DNA of 64,000 nt from Cellvibrio sp. KY-YJ-3 (GCF_008806955.1 NZ_CP031727.1:1054001-1118000), one strand, 5' to 3'; shown: positions 27,901-36,476, counted from the stretch's first letter. Made by a program: numbers and translations. Notes: a model not told the origin generated them from the letters alone.

Positions 27901-27990
27901 CGGTTTGTCTATTCCGAATTTACTAATCGTCTGATCGAATACGAGGAGACCGGGCGTCGTTATTATTTGGGTGTACGTTTTTCGATTTAA
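24943..27990 (+). CDS. TonB-dependent transducer receptor with STN domain
   Basis: The 1015-residue outer-membrane protein has an N-terminal export signal and then an STN domain at about residues 52-122 (FLLPAQSLGDALLQFSQQSGIAIYSS to AVMIVTK). A TonB box-like segment (IEEVRVSG), the plug (SLGKFPDNNVVESLQRMTGVAITR) and a large beta-barrel ending in Phe-Ser-Ile follow. The STN domain is the part that signals to FecR in transducers such as FecA. With the FecI/FecR pair 9 kb upstream, it makes this the likely sensor of the locus. The sequence around the plug is of the type found in carbohydrate receptors. The ATG has GAGG 8 bases upstream. I see no copy of the candidate ECF promoter directly before it, so it may be read from the GH49 or glycosidase promoter. 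Confidence 0.93.
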   Translation: MVCWRDKNRARRLLTAIFCSALGCSASPFLVAQIAQTTHAVDDNATANSLATTIHFLLPAQSLGDALLQFSQQSGIAIYSSAPLLRDLHAPAIAGQLTVSQALSQLLRDSGLDFVLLGNNAVMIVTKSAVPARPDNPPLGSAPVIEEVRVSGMRWSLQHALQKKRHSNFVNDVIASESLGKFPDNNVVESLQRMTGVAITRARAGDGQFITVRGMGQQFNRVTLNGIELATDNIGREFSFDVFPAELIAEAQVIKSPMASQHEGAIGATIDMRTPRPLDGSDTLATLALGSGYDELSRDWGEKISAAYSNSFMEERLGLMLGFSHSRRNWRSDMAQSLGFGFDEFDINQDGSINERTETGFQRPGFLAYPVKWGERRRTGIIGTIEYRPAENFSSSFDFFVGDFKTPEQASYQTNNFYYPFRPGSVTVDHNKTVTHFVIDDYFVEVAADPKNRRVQTELFRWQGEWRTRDDLTLSTTLGYSSANRPEGGDTQFWVAGVPGARIEYWARTPVPEVKITLSDGRDISQLRGDELQVGFMETKGDDITDDSYSLELDANYLIQGELLTSIDTGIDLQQRIKDRRSYSTKNRCAYCEHPFSFGDLGLNPTDNFIIPDFLATQSGSIPRHWPILNVDKVFSALQAAEGRLINPGEGQIYEQGYSDNVRAFFNPTGSSLIEENVRALFVQFNFNQEPSDAHLGWRANLGMRLINTDTIASGAVNEVIQKQLIENSNNYELIRSDIILPLEVRTSSQALLPSANLAIELTADSVLRFALARTLARPSLAQLGMETTYEVNDGEQRLSRLGNPYLKPVMATQFDISSEWYISPQSAVTFSIFAKDIEGFVANRVTTEKILGEDFQVTQPINNDRAIVVGSEFSLQKHWQNGMGIQLNQTFTHSDVAQGNSSLVADYGLENLSKYSYNLVALYEKYGLSLRLALNHRADYLQATTGQASRPEIVDDYRQVDFSASYQLTDTMAIYCEGINLLAEPRFVYSEFTNRLIEYEETGRRYYLGVRFSI

Positions 27991-28110
27991 TGTTGTTACT
28001 TCCTGATTTTTCTTTTCTGCTAATTAACCTCTCCATTATTACCCTTGCCTGCACGTGCGGATAAAAAAATAAATAGCGCAGCGCTTTCCTAAATTTCAAT
28101 AATTTTTTCC

Positions 28111-28149
28111 GCGAGAGGGAGCGGATTTCCGGGTGTTTGCCGTCCTATT
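28111..28149 (+). promoter_or_regulatory. Candidate ECF sigma promoter 3 (upstream of the second receptor gene)
   Basis: GCGGATTT (28121-28128) and CGTCCTATT (28141-28149) are 20 bases apart start to start, as before the sigma gene. The start codon of the receptor gene is 100 bases downstream. Confidence 0.6.
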
Positions 28150-28248
28150 GGTACAGCCAGTCTGCCGGGAGCAGGTGTGGCTTTTGTGCGGCGCTTGCTG
28201 CTGTCCATAAAACAAAATGCATAACAAATAACGAGGTTAGATAAGCCA

Positions 28249-31071
28249 ATGGCCCATAACAAGGTATTACCCCCACGCCCCTATTTTTCAATGACACTGC
28301 TCAGTGCCGCGATTGTCGCTGCGATGAGTTCATCTGTTTATGCACAGAGCAACAATAATCCAATAAGCAACAGTCAAGTAAACAACAGCCAAGTAAACAA
28401 CAGCCAGATAGATGAACTGGAAGATGTGGTGGTTTACGGCATCCGCAATAGTTTAAAAACCTCGGCCGATTTTAAAAAGAATTCTGCGGTAGTGGTGGAT
28501 TCAATTACCGCTGAAGATATAGGTAAATTTCCCGATGCGAATGTCGCTGACTCATTGCAGCGTGTTACCGGTATTCAAATTTCGCGGGATCGCGGTGGTG
28601 AGGGACGTTTTGTATCGGTGCGCGGTTTGGGCAGCCAATTTAATATGACCTTGTTAAACGGCAGAACCTTGGCAACGGATAACTCCGGGCGCGATTTTAG
28701 TTTTGACGTAATGCCCTCGGAGGCAATTTCCGGTGCAGATATTTATAAAGCCTCCATGGCATCGCTACAGGAAGGCAGTATCGGCGGTTTGATCAGTTTA
28801 AAAACGCTTAAACCGCTGGATAATCCAGGCTTGCACATCAAAGCATCCGCGGGCCAACTTTATGATGATGGTACGGAAAAATTCAGCGGCCAATATTCCG
28901 GCATTGTGTCCAACAGTTTTATGGACGATACACTCGGCGCCAGTTTTGGTTTGACCTATTCCAAGCGCCACTGGAAAGCCGATACCTATGAGTCCTTTAC
29001 CGAGCGTGCGATTAGTACGGCGGATGTAGATGTTGACGGCGATGGCAACAATGACGCGGTTAATGCTTGGGCGCCGGACATTATCACCATGCAACATAAA
29101 TTTGGTGAGCGCGAACGTATTGGTGCAGTGGGTGCACTGCAATTTAAACCCGATGAGCGCATCGATACCACGCTCGATTTTTTCTATTCCAATTACAAAA
29201 CTCCCGAGCGCTCTTATTCCTACAACATCAACTTTGGCACCGCGAGTGATTTCAGCTACAGCGCTTTACAACCCTGGAGCACCCCGGCGGAAGATGATGG
29301 TGTGCCGATTGATTATATCGCCACCGGTTTTAGTGCAGGCAAAGCCAACCTTGAAATTGGCAATGATACCCAGGAGCGCGAAACCGATACCTACATGATC
29401 GGTTGGAACACAATTTTCCAGGCGACCGATGCGCTGGAATTAACCATGGACCTGGCTTACTCCAAAGCTGAGCGTCCGAACAAAGGCGACAATATGTATA
29501 CCGTCGCGGGCATAAATGAAGTTGCCTACGAGTGGCAAACCACCGCCAAAGGTGTGCCTATGCTCGATTGTATGACTCCCGATGGCCGCGCCTGTTGGGA
29601 TATTAACAACGAGGATATTGCTGTTCACTTTATGGAATTAAAAGGTGAGCAGGTAATTGATGAAGCAGTGTCGTTTCGTTTTGACGGCGATTACGATTTT
29701 AATTTTATGGCGTTGGATTCCAAACTCGAATTTGGTGTGACCTATTCCACGCGCGAAAAAGATAAAGCCATTTATAAAACCGCCAATGGCTGCTCCTATT
29801 GCAGCAGTTTTGATCGCCGTGTGAGCCAGGTGGGCATAACGGCCGTGTTGCCTGACGCAGTGAATTACGATGCCGGTTTTGATACGGGTATCAGTTACTG
29901 GCCCGCATTAGACCCCTACGCATTATTTGCGGCGTTGCGTTCATTTGATCGCATTGAAGGTCAAGAGGGGCGTTTTGAAACACAAATTGCACCGCAGTTG
30001 CGCGAGCGTGAATCCACTGTTATTGAAGAGCAGGTTGCGGGTGGTTATTTGCAGGCGAATGTGAGTGGTGACCAGTGGAATGCCATTGCCGGTGTGCGCT
30101 GGGTACAAACTGATACTACGTCCAATGGACATATCCAGGATTTAAAAGAGCTGCAAAAAATTCCTGGCAGCTCCAACTATCAAGGTGTGTATGGCGATTC
30201 GATTGCGGTCAGTGAAGAAAATACTTACGACAACTTTTTGCCATCAATCAATATTAATTACGATCTGCAAGATAATTTAAAACTGCGCGCCTCTGCTTCG
30301 CAAACCATTACCCGCCCTACTATTTCGCAGCTCGGCCCGGATTTAAATTGGGAAATTAACAGCGGCACACCGCGTGTCAGTTTTGGCGGTAACCCCGCGT
30401 TGGAGCCCATCAAGTCAAATAATTATGACCTCTCACTGGAGTGGTACGGTGAAAACGGCAGCTCGGCTTCGGTCGCCGGTTATTACAAAGATATCAGCAA
30501 TTTTATTTTCTGGGCGGGTGAAACCCTGGTGTACAACATTACCGTAACCGAAGAAGGTGCGCCGCCAATTACGGAGGACGTCGAGTTTGGTTCAGGCCGC
30601 CCATACAACGGCGACACCGCCACGCTCACGGGTGTGGAACTCGCCCTGCAACAATTATTTGATAACGGTTTTGGTGTGCAATTTAACTATACCTGGGCGG
30701 ATTCAACCTCTAATACCACGGTCGGCGATGTGACCATTAAAGGCGAGTTGGACGGTGTATCTACCAATACCTACAACCTGATGGGTTTTTATGAAACGGA
30801 TTCCTACAGCGCACGCCTGAGTTATTCCTATCGCGATGCTTATGTTGCCGGTGCACGCAGTGGCAAGTGGGGCAATCCATTGTTGAACAATGATTATGCA
30901 TCGCTGGATTTAAGTCTGTCCTATGACATTAACGACAATGTTGAAATTTATCTGGAAGCGCAAAACTTGCTGGAGGAATACAACCATCGTTATTACGGCG
31001 ACTTTGCCGCAACTAAATACTACGAGCAGTACTCGCGCCGTTTTGAATTGGGTGCGCGTTTTAGTTTTTAA
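28249..31071 (+). CDS. TonB-dependent receptor (carbohydrate type)
   Basis: The 940-residue protein has a signal peptide (cleavage near VYAQS), a Asn/Ser-rich stretch with repeated NNSQVNNSQ units, a TonB box-like ELEDVVVYGI, the plug (EDIGKFPDANVADSLQRVTGIQISRDRGGEGRF is the family hallmark, given here only to locate it at about residues 88-120) and a barrel ending in GARFSF. It lacks an STN domain and so is a pure importer. It shares the plug pattern with the STN receptor upstream. The SusE-like lipoprotein gene follows after 28 bases, which recalls the SusC-SusD/E order of Bacteroidetes. Its promoter region holds the candidate ECF site. The likely cargo is an alpha-glucan fragment, inferred from the neighbours. 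Confidence 0.93.
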   Translation: MAHNKVLPPRPYFSMTLLSAAIVAAMSSSVYAQSNNNPISNSQVNNSQVNNSQIDELEDVVVYGIRNSLKTSADFKKNSAVVVDSITAEDIGKFPDANVADSLQRVTGIQISRDRGGEGRFVSVRGLGSQFNMTLLNGRTLATDNSGRDFSFDVMPSEAISGADIYKASMASLQEGSIGGLISLKTLKPLDNPGLHIKASAGQLYDDGTEKFSGQYSGIVSNSFMDDTLGASFGLTYSKRHWKADTYESFTERAISTADVDVDGDGNNDAVNAWAPDIITMQHKFGERERIGAVGALQFKPDERIDTTLDFFYSNYKTPERSYSYNINFGTASDFSYSALQPWSTPAEDDGVPIDYIATGFSAGKANLEIGNDTQERETDTYMIGWNTIFQATDALELTMDLAYSKAERPNKGDNMYTVAGINEVAYEWQTTAKGVPMLDCMTPDGRACWDINNEDIAVHFMELKGEQVIDEAVSFRFDGDYDFNFMALDSKLEFGVTYSTREKDKAIYKTANGCSYCSSFDRRVSQVGITAVLPDAVNYDAGFDTGISYWPALDPYALFAALRSFDRIEGQEGRFETQIAPQLRERESTVIEEQVAGGYLQANVSGDQWNAIAGVRWVQTDTTSNGHIQDLKELQKIPGSSNYQGVYGDSIAVSEENTYDNFLPSININYDLQDNLKLRASASQTITRPTISQLGPDLNWEINSGTPRVSFGGNPALEPIKSNNYDLSLEWYGENGSSASVAGYYKDISNFIFWAGETLVYNITVTEEGAPPITEDVEFGSGRPYNGDTATLTGVELALQQLFDNGFGVQFNYTWADSTSNTTVGDVTIKGELDGVSTNTYNLMGFYETDSYSARLSYSYRDAYVAGARSGKWGNPLLNNDYASLDLSLSYDINDNVEIYLEAQNLLEEYNHRYYGDFAATKYYEQYSRRFELGARFSF

Positions 31072-31099
31072 ACGCGACGTCTACACCCGAGGCTTAACA

Positions 31100-32245
31100 A
31101 TGAATACTACTAATAATTGGAACCCTATAGTCATGAAAAAAATGATGCGCAAAAACTTGAGTGCAAAAAAATCCTGGTGGCTGGCGCTGCTTGCAGCCAG
31201 CAGTCTGATGTCGCTGGTTAGCTGTGGTGGCGACTCGGGGCTTGGTTATAAAGAAACTGACCCGGTGGATCGCGCCCCGTATTTTTCGGTTGCGGGCAGT
31301 GCAGTAGAAAATGGCTCCAGTCTGGATGCGTCAAAATTAAAACCGATGAATATTGAGTTTTTTGACGATAAATCCTTGAAGTCCTATTACGTGAGTGTGG
31401 ATAACGCGGTAGTGGCAGAAGGTGAGTTGAGTGGCGATCATGCCGTGGTAGAAGTGCCACTGGATGATTTTGCCGGCGGCCAAACCTATTCAGCCAAAGT
31501 GGTTGCTACCGATAGCGCAGGCGGTTCCACTATTGCGCATTTTACCTTGAACGTAAAAGCCTATTATGAACAGCTCTCTCTGGTTGGCAGTGCAACCCCC
31601 GGTGGTTGGGATACCAGCATGGCCAGCGCTATGACAGTAGATGAAAACAATCCGGCGGTTTTTAGCTGGTCAGGCCCATTAACCGCGGGTGAATTTAAAA
31701 TTTCTACCCAGCAAATGGTCACCTGGGATGCCGGTTACGATTGGCTTCATCCACTGAGTCAGGGACAATCATTAACCAGTATGGATTACGAAATTGTTGT
31801 TTCCGGCGGCATGGATAACAAGTGGGTGATTCCCGAAGGGGAAGCGGGCGACTATCGCATCACTATCAACCAAAAAGATAAAACCATTTTTATCGGCAAA
31901 CCGCTGGCCGCTATTTATATTGTTGGCAGCGCCACACCGATTGGTTGGAATTTGGGTAATGCCATCGCCTTTGAGCGCGATGCCAGCGATCCGGCAGTAT
32001 TTAGCCTGACAGTGGTTTTGGCGGCGGGTGAGTTTAAATTTGCCTCGCAAACTGCATCCTGGGAAATGGGCGATTGGTTGTATGCACCAGGGGCAAATGC
32101 ATCGCTGCCAACCGCAAGTGGCACCTTTGATTTGCGTGTTGCCGGAGCACCAGATAATAAATGGATGGTATCGGCGGCAGAGGCTGGCACGTATCAGTTT
32201 ACTATTGACCTGGATGCAGGTTCGATTGTTGCGGTTAAACAATAA
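31100..32245 (+). CDS. SusE/SusF-like outer-membrane glycan-binding lipoprotein
   Basis: The 381-residue protein has a lipobox (SLMSLVSCGG), an N-terminal Ig-like domain (about residues 45-150) and two tandem modules of about 115 residues. Each begins LVGSATPGGW or IVGSATPIGW and contains AGEFKIS or AGEFKFAS and DNKW; they resemble the starch-binding domains of SusE and SusF. The protein should sit on the cell surface and hold glycan for the adjacent receptor. I chose the ATG at 31100 because GAGG lies 7 bases upstream; a longer reading overlaps the receptor gene in another frame. It is the last gene of the unit and is followed by a strong terminator. Finding such a protein outside Bacteroidetes is notable. 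Confidence 0.82.
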   Translation: MNTTNNWNPIVMKKMMRKNLSAKKSWWLALLAASSLMSLVSCGGDSGLGYKETDPVDRAPYFSVAGSAVENGSSLDASKLKPMNIEFFDDKSLKSYYVSVDNAVVAEGELSGDHAVVEVPLDDFAGGQTYSAKVVATDSAGGSTIAHFTLNVKAYYEQLSLVGSATPGGWDTSMASAMTVDENNPAVFSWSGPLTAGEFKISTQQMVTWDAGYDWLHPLSQGQSLTSMDYEIVVSGGMDNKWVIPEGEAGDYRITINQKDKTIFIGKPLAAIYIVGSATPIGWNLGNAIAFERDASDPAVFSLTVVLAAGEFKFASQTASWEMGDWLYAPGANASLPTASGTFDLRVAGAPDNKWMVSAAEAGTYQFTIDLDAGSIVAVKQ

Positions 32246-32278
32246 ACTGCACGTCTTCTGAAAAAAACACATCAATAA

Positions 32279-32306
32279 AAAAAGAGGCCGCAGTGGCCTC
32301 TTTTTT
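32279..32306. terminator. Bidirectional terminator
   Basis: A perfect GAGGCC stem with an A tract on the left and a T tract on the right serves both the SusE-like gene (+) and yceI (-). Confidence 0.9.
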
Positions 32307-32348
32307 ATTGCGCGTTTAAGCGCACAAGGAAGAATAATTCGCGCCGAA

Positions 32349-32933
32349 TTATTTTTTAATACCTTCCACATGCAATTCCAATTTCACAGTTTGTGATGCT
32401 GGGCCTAAATCCATTTTGATATTGAAATCTTTCATGTTGATTTCGGTTTCGCCTTCAAAACCGGCGCGGTAGCCGCCCCATGGGTCTTTACCTTCGCCGA
32501 CTTTATCCACTTCGATGGTGATGCTTTTGGTCACACCATTCAGGGTCAGGTCGCCGATGATGTCGAATTCGTCTTTGTCATCGCCATCCACTTTGATTTG
32601 TTTGCTGACAAAAGTGGCTTTGGGGAATTTTTCCACGTTGAGGAAATCCGGGCTGCGCAGGTGTTTGTCACGCTCGGCGTGGTTGGAGTTAACACTGGTG
32701 GTGTCGATAGTGACATTGATAGTGCTGGCTTCGGGTTTGGCTGGGTCGTAGGTGAACTCGCCGGAGAAAGTGTCGAAGCGGCCAGTCAACCAGCTGTAGC
32801 CTAAATGCTTAACAGCAAAGTTGATGGAGGCGTGGGCGCCTTTGGCGTCAATTTCATAGGTGTCTGCCAAAGCGGGCAGGCTCATAACGCCAATGCTGGA
32901 TACGGCTAGGGCAAGCAGGGATTTTTTTAACAT
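32349..32933 (-). CDS. yceI: YceI family periplasmic protein
   Basis: The 194-residue protein has a signal peptide (SLPALA, cleavage near residue 23) and the lipocalin-like YceI fold: [49 protein letters not shown] and the ending [14 protein letters not shown]. Members bind polyprenyl-type lipids; the role is often tied to isoprenoid quinones or stress. AGGAG precedes the start. A cytochrome b561 gene lies 74 bases upstream on the same strand. This pairing is common in Proteobacteria. Confidence 0.93.
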   Translation of the reverse strand: MLKKSLLALAVSSIGVMSLPALADTYEIDAKGAHASINFAVKHLGYSWLTGRFDTFSGEFTYDPAKPEASTINVTIDTTSVNSNHAERDKHLRSPDFLNVEKFPKATFVSKQIKVDGDDKDEFDIIGDLTLNGVTKSITIEVDKVGEGKDPWGGYRAGFEGETEINMKDFNIKMDLGPASQTVKLELHVEGIKK

Positions 32934-33007
32934 AGTAAAACTCCTTTAGGGTTAAACGGTTGTCGAGCAATAGTTAATTAATGATCTAGTCACACAGTGT
33001 TGCAAAA

Positions 33008-33556
33008 TTATTTTTTCACCGGCTTGAGCATGCGCACCAATGTGCGGTCGCGTACTACAAAGTGATGTACCAGCGCGCCGGCGACGTGTAATACCACCAG
33101 TGCGATTATTCCCCAGGCCAGGTATTCATGCAGTTCACCGGCAAGGTCGACCTGGTCGGCGCTGAGTTCGGCAAGCGCAGGAAAGTAAATCCAATCAAAT
33201 AAACTGGCGGGTTTGCCTTCCGCCGTGGTGATGAGGTAGCCGCTAATCAACACCACAAAAATCGCCAGATACAGGCCCCATTTGACCAGCCTGGCGGCCA
33301 TGAGTTGCGCCGGTTTATCGCCCAATGCGACGGGGGTGTGGCTGAGCAGGCGCCAGGTGACGCGCGCCAGCATGAGCAGCAGCACAATCAAGCCGAGGCT
33401 GATGTGCAGTGCCGGGCCTTTGTGGTACCAGTCGTCGTAATAACCCAGCCCGGTCATGTAGATACCCAGGCCAAATAAAAACAAAATCAGCAGTGCGCTG
33501 AGCCAGTGGATAACAATTGAAATCAGGCCGTATCCGGCGGAAGAATCCTTGAGCAT
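33008..33556 (-). CDS. Cytochrome b561-family membrane protein
   Basis: The 182-residue protein has four membrane helices and the His residues expected to bind two b hemes: GLISIVIHWLSA in helix 1, KGPALHISLGL in helix 2, and HEYLAWGIIALVVLHVAGALVHH in helix 4. It should move electrons between quinol and a periplasmic acceptor. It is upstream of yceI on the same strand, which suggests a joint unit. The length is normal for the family. Confidence 0.92.
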   Translation of the reverse strand: MLKDSSAGYGLISIVIHWLSALLILFLFGLGIYMTGLGYYDDWYHKGPALHISLGLIVLLLMLARVTWRLLSHTPVALGDKPAQLMAARLVKWGLYLAIFVVLISGYLITTAEGKPASLFDWIYFPALAELSADQVDLAGELHEYLAWGIIALVVLHVAGALVHHFVVRDRTLVRMLKPVKK

Positions 33557-33817
33557 AGGTGCCTCTGGCGGTGCTTTTATTAGACGGTGCTTTTATTCAA
33601 GATAACAGCAAGCCTTGCGAATTACAGCAGCACCTAGTCTAGCCCCGAAGTGCGACACTATGGCAATGGTGCTGTGTAAATCCCGCTTTACACTTAAAAG
33701 TGTTTTTATATCAAAGTGTTAGGGAAAATTTAGGCAATTGTGCAAAGACTGTAAAAGATCATTTGATCAGTTTTTTCGTTCTTTATGATTCAAATTTCGG
33801 GGGATTCAATCGGATTT

Positions 33818-34207
33818 TTACGTGCTTTTGAGTACTGGTCGCTTTTGCCCCTGCTCGTCAATGGCGACATAAACATACTCGCCCTGGGTGACCTGCAGTA
33901 TGTTGTGGGTGAGGAAATCCTTGATCCAGACTTCCACTTTGACGCGGATGGAGGTGTTGCCGATGCGCAGGGTGCTGGTGTAACAACTGATGATGGCGCC
34001 CACTGGCACCGGGCGCATAAATACCATGCTGCCCACTGCCACTGTGGCCACCCGCCCATGGGAGATTTCATTAGCGTGGATGGCGCCGGCGATATCCATC
34101 TGCGCCATCACCCAGCCGCCAAAAATATCGCCAAACGGGTTGGTATCGGCGGGCATGGTGATGGTTTGCAGGGTGAGTGTGCCGGTAGGGTTGGTGGCGG
34201 GTTGCAT
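33818..34207 (-). CDS. yciA: YciA-type acyl-CoA thioesterase
   Basis: The 129-residue hotdog-fold enzyme shows the YciA pattern: TITMPADTNPFGDIFGGWVMAQMDIAGAIHANE with the catalytic Asp in the DIFGGW segment, then GSMVFMRPVPVG. It hydrolyses acyl-CoA thioesters in the cytoplasm. The ATG at 34207 has GAGGATACAGG upstream; a longer reading adds 55 residues that do not look like the family and overlap the terminator of the next gene. Confidence 0.93.
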   Translation of the reverse strand: MQPATNPTGTLTLQTITMPADTNPFGDIFGGWVMAQMDIAGAIHANEISHGRVATVAVGSMVFMRPVPVGAIISCYTSTLRIGNTSIRVKVEVWIKDFLTHNILQVTQGEYVYVAIDEQGQKRPVLKST

Positions 34208-34255
34208 CCTGTATCCTCGGATATTGATAAACAGATGGGGTGAGTATAGCGGTTG

Positions 34256-34289
34256 AATAAAAAACGGCCCCGGTGTGTGCCGGAGCCGT
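34256..34289 (-). terminator. Intrinsic terminator after the serine-linker lipoprotein gene
   Basis: A 10-bp stem with one mismatch (34264-34273 with 34280-34289) and a 6-base loop is followed, in the minus direction, by TTTTTTATT. Confidence 0.85.
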
Positions 34290-34316
34290 GCAGGTTGAAC
34301 CCAAAGCCGGTTGGTG

Positions 34317-36476
34317 TTACGGCGTGATGGCGATAACACCGGGCACTGCCGTCCAGGTGTTGCCAAAGGCATCGGTCAGGGTGAGTTCCAACAAGTAGCC
34401 GCTGTCGCTGGTGGCTGGCAAGCTCAGCGTGCGGTTCAACTCGCCCACAAAGAAGAACTGCATTTCCTCATCGTCACTGCTGCTATCGGCAGTGAAGGTG
34501 CCATTAAAGGTTTGATGGGTGATGGTGCCATCAATACTTTTTACGCTGACTTGTCCGGTCATGGGGAATGCATCAAATCCGCCGTAGGCCATGAGTGCCA
34601 ATTCATCGGTGGCGGGGTTATAAGTGCCGGTGACGATTGGTTGGTGGAATTCCACTTCCAGCGTTTTCATCACCACTTGCTGGCCGTTGTCACTCTGCTC
34701 GTCGGCATCGAGGTTGCCGTCAATGCGCGTGAGTTGCATACCGTTATCCGGTTCACCGGATTGCGCCAGCAATGAGGCGAAATTAAATATTTCAAATTCG
34801 CCGCCGCAGGGTAAATTCAGGCGATAGGCACCTTGCGCGTCGCTGTAGGCAAAATCAAAACCCCAAATAATTTCTTCATTGGGTGTCCCTGATGGCGTAG
34901 AACCGTATACCAGATTCCGTGTTACCGGTGCTCCGTTTTCATAGAACACGCTGCCGCTCACCTCACACAATTGTGGGCGAACCAATTCCAGTATTTGCAC
35001 CGCGGTGTCATCGCAATTGCTGGAAAGGGTAATGGTTTTACTGACGTAACTGAATTCATCCTGATTGAAAAAAATCACCTCAGCTTGCAGGTCGGGGTTG
35101 ATACTGGATTGCGAAATACGCACGTGCGCTTTGCCATCGCTATCGGTGGTGAAGAATGTCGAGGCGAAATTAAAGTCGCTGTCATTGTCCATCACCAAAC
35201 CGTTAATGCCCGCGAGTGATTGCCCTTCGGGATTTTTTATTTGGATCTGCGCGCAGTAATCAATGGGTTGGCTAAAGGCGAGAGGGTAATCCAGGTTCCA
35301 CCACTCCCGTTGGAAGATGGAATTATCAACGAGGGCAATCAAATAAAAACTTGTGGTATCGCATTCAAACACACTTTGTGTTGCTGCAACTTGTTGGCCG
35401 CTGCTGGTAAATACCGTGCCGTGGCCGATGGAGTCCCACAAACCCGAGCTGGAATTGTATGTATAAAGCGGCACCTGAAAACCATCGCGTGCGCTGTCGG
35501 CATCACCCAGGCTTTCGAGTAATTTGCAGCTCTGTGCGGGAATTTGGTATTCAATCATCACCGGCTCTTGGGCCAAGGTTTTTTGCGCACCGCCCAACTT
35601 GGCTAATTTTTGTTGCCGGGCTTTGTGCATTGCTACCGCCAGCGTTTCATTGCTGTTGGTTTTGATATCGGCAAAATTAAAACCGACAGAGGCCAATTCA
35701 TTGCCATCGGAATCAGCGTAGGCGCCGGGGAAAAATTCCGCATCGTCCGGATCATTGGGGTCAAAGGTGCGCACCGCAACTTCCAGTGAGCTGGTGTCAT
35801 CGGGCAATAAGGACTGCGGAATATTAATCAGCAAACTGTTGCTCTGCTGCGCATCGTCGCCGCTGACTTGTACATTAAAACCAGCCAGTTCAATGCCGGT
35901 AACGGTGGTTGCATTGCCGGGCACAATGGTTTGCACTGGCACCGCTTGCAATTTGGCATCGAGGTTAATGACTTCAGTTGCATCCAACCGGCGCGCGTAA
36001 CTGGTGTAACCGGGATAATTAATAGTGACAGCTAAACGGGTGGCATCTGCTGCGCTAAGGTCGGCATTAAAACGCAATTGTTCACTCAAGTTATAACTGC
36101 TGGCGATGGGGGTCGCCTGCGTCAGTGAATTGTCTTCGGCATCCAATAAATGCATTTCAATGCTGACCAGATCTGCATCCAACTCAATGCTATTGCCATT
36201 GGTGTCAAAACCGCTAATCGCCCCGTTTACTTTCACGCTCAGGGCGACGGCAGACGAGGAACTGGTTGAGCTTGAACTCAAGAGTGAACTGGATACGGAT
36301 ACGGCACTGCTGGATGAAACAGCGAGAGACGTTGTTGATGAATTAGCGACCGAACTCGCGGGTGTACTGCTCAGTGAGCTGGAACTGCGATTGGGTTTGT
36401 CGTCGCTGCCACCGCCACCGCAGGCGGCTAAACTGAGTGCGACAAGTGCTGCGCTAAAACGCATGAGCGTTAACAT
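34317..36476 (-). CDS. Large lipoprotein with serine-rich linker, unknown function
   Basis: The 719-residue protein has a lipobox (LSLAACGGGG) followed by about 55 residues of mostly Ser, Thr, Ala and Val, then a long beta-rich part. A carboxypeptidase-regulatory-like segment (VSGSVFYENGAPVTRNLVYG, with AYSDAQGAYRLNLP) occurs near residue 540, and a calcium-binding-like Asp-rich stretch (FDPNDPDDAEF) near residue 260. I recognise no enzyme motif. The serine linker right after the lipobox is a style seen in surface lipoproteins of Cellvibrio. It is probably surface-exposed and may bind a polymer or build an outer-membrane structure. AGGAG precedes the start. It forms its own transcription unit. 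Confidence 0.75.
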   Translation of the reverse strand: MLTLMRFSAALVALSLAACGGGGSDDKPNRSSSSLSSTPASSVANSSTTSLAVSSSSAVSVSSSLLSSSSTSSSSAVALSVKVNGAISGFDTNGNSIELDADLVSIEMHLLDAEDNSLTQATPIASSYNLSEQLRFNADLSAADATRLAVTINYPGYTSYARRLDATEVINLDAKLQAVPVQTIVPGNATTVTGIELAGFNVQVSGDDAQQSNSLLINIPQSLLPDDTSSLEVAVRTFDPNDPDDAEFFPGAYADSDGNELASVGFNFADIKTNSNETLAVAMHKARQQKLAKLGGAQKTLAQEPVMIEYQIPAQSCKLLESLGDADSARDGFQVPLYTYNSSSGLWDSIGHGTVFTSSGQQVAATQSVFECDTTSFYLIALVDNSIFQREWWNLDYPLAFSQPIDYCAQIQIKNPEGQSLAGINGLVMDNDSDFNFASTFFTTDSDGKAHVRISQSSINPDLQAEVIFFNQDEFSYVSKTITLSSNCDDTAVQILELVRPQLCEVSGSVFYENGAPVTRNLVYGSTPSGTPNEEIIWGFDFAYSDAQGAYRLNLPCGGEFEIFNFASLLAQSGEPDNGMQLTRIDGNLDADEQSDNGQQVVMKTLEVEFHQPIVTGTYNPATDELALMAYGGFDAFPMTGQVSVKSIDGTITHQTFNGTFTADSSSDDEEMQFFFVGELNRTLSLPATSDSGYLLELTLTDAFGNTWTAVPGVIAITP

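Noticed and set aside
30923-31099. Extended N-terminus of the SusE-like protein
   Set aside because: It overlaps the receptor gene in another frame, and the ATG at 31100 has a good ribosome site just before the lipoprotein signal.
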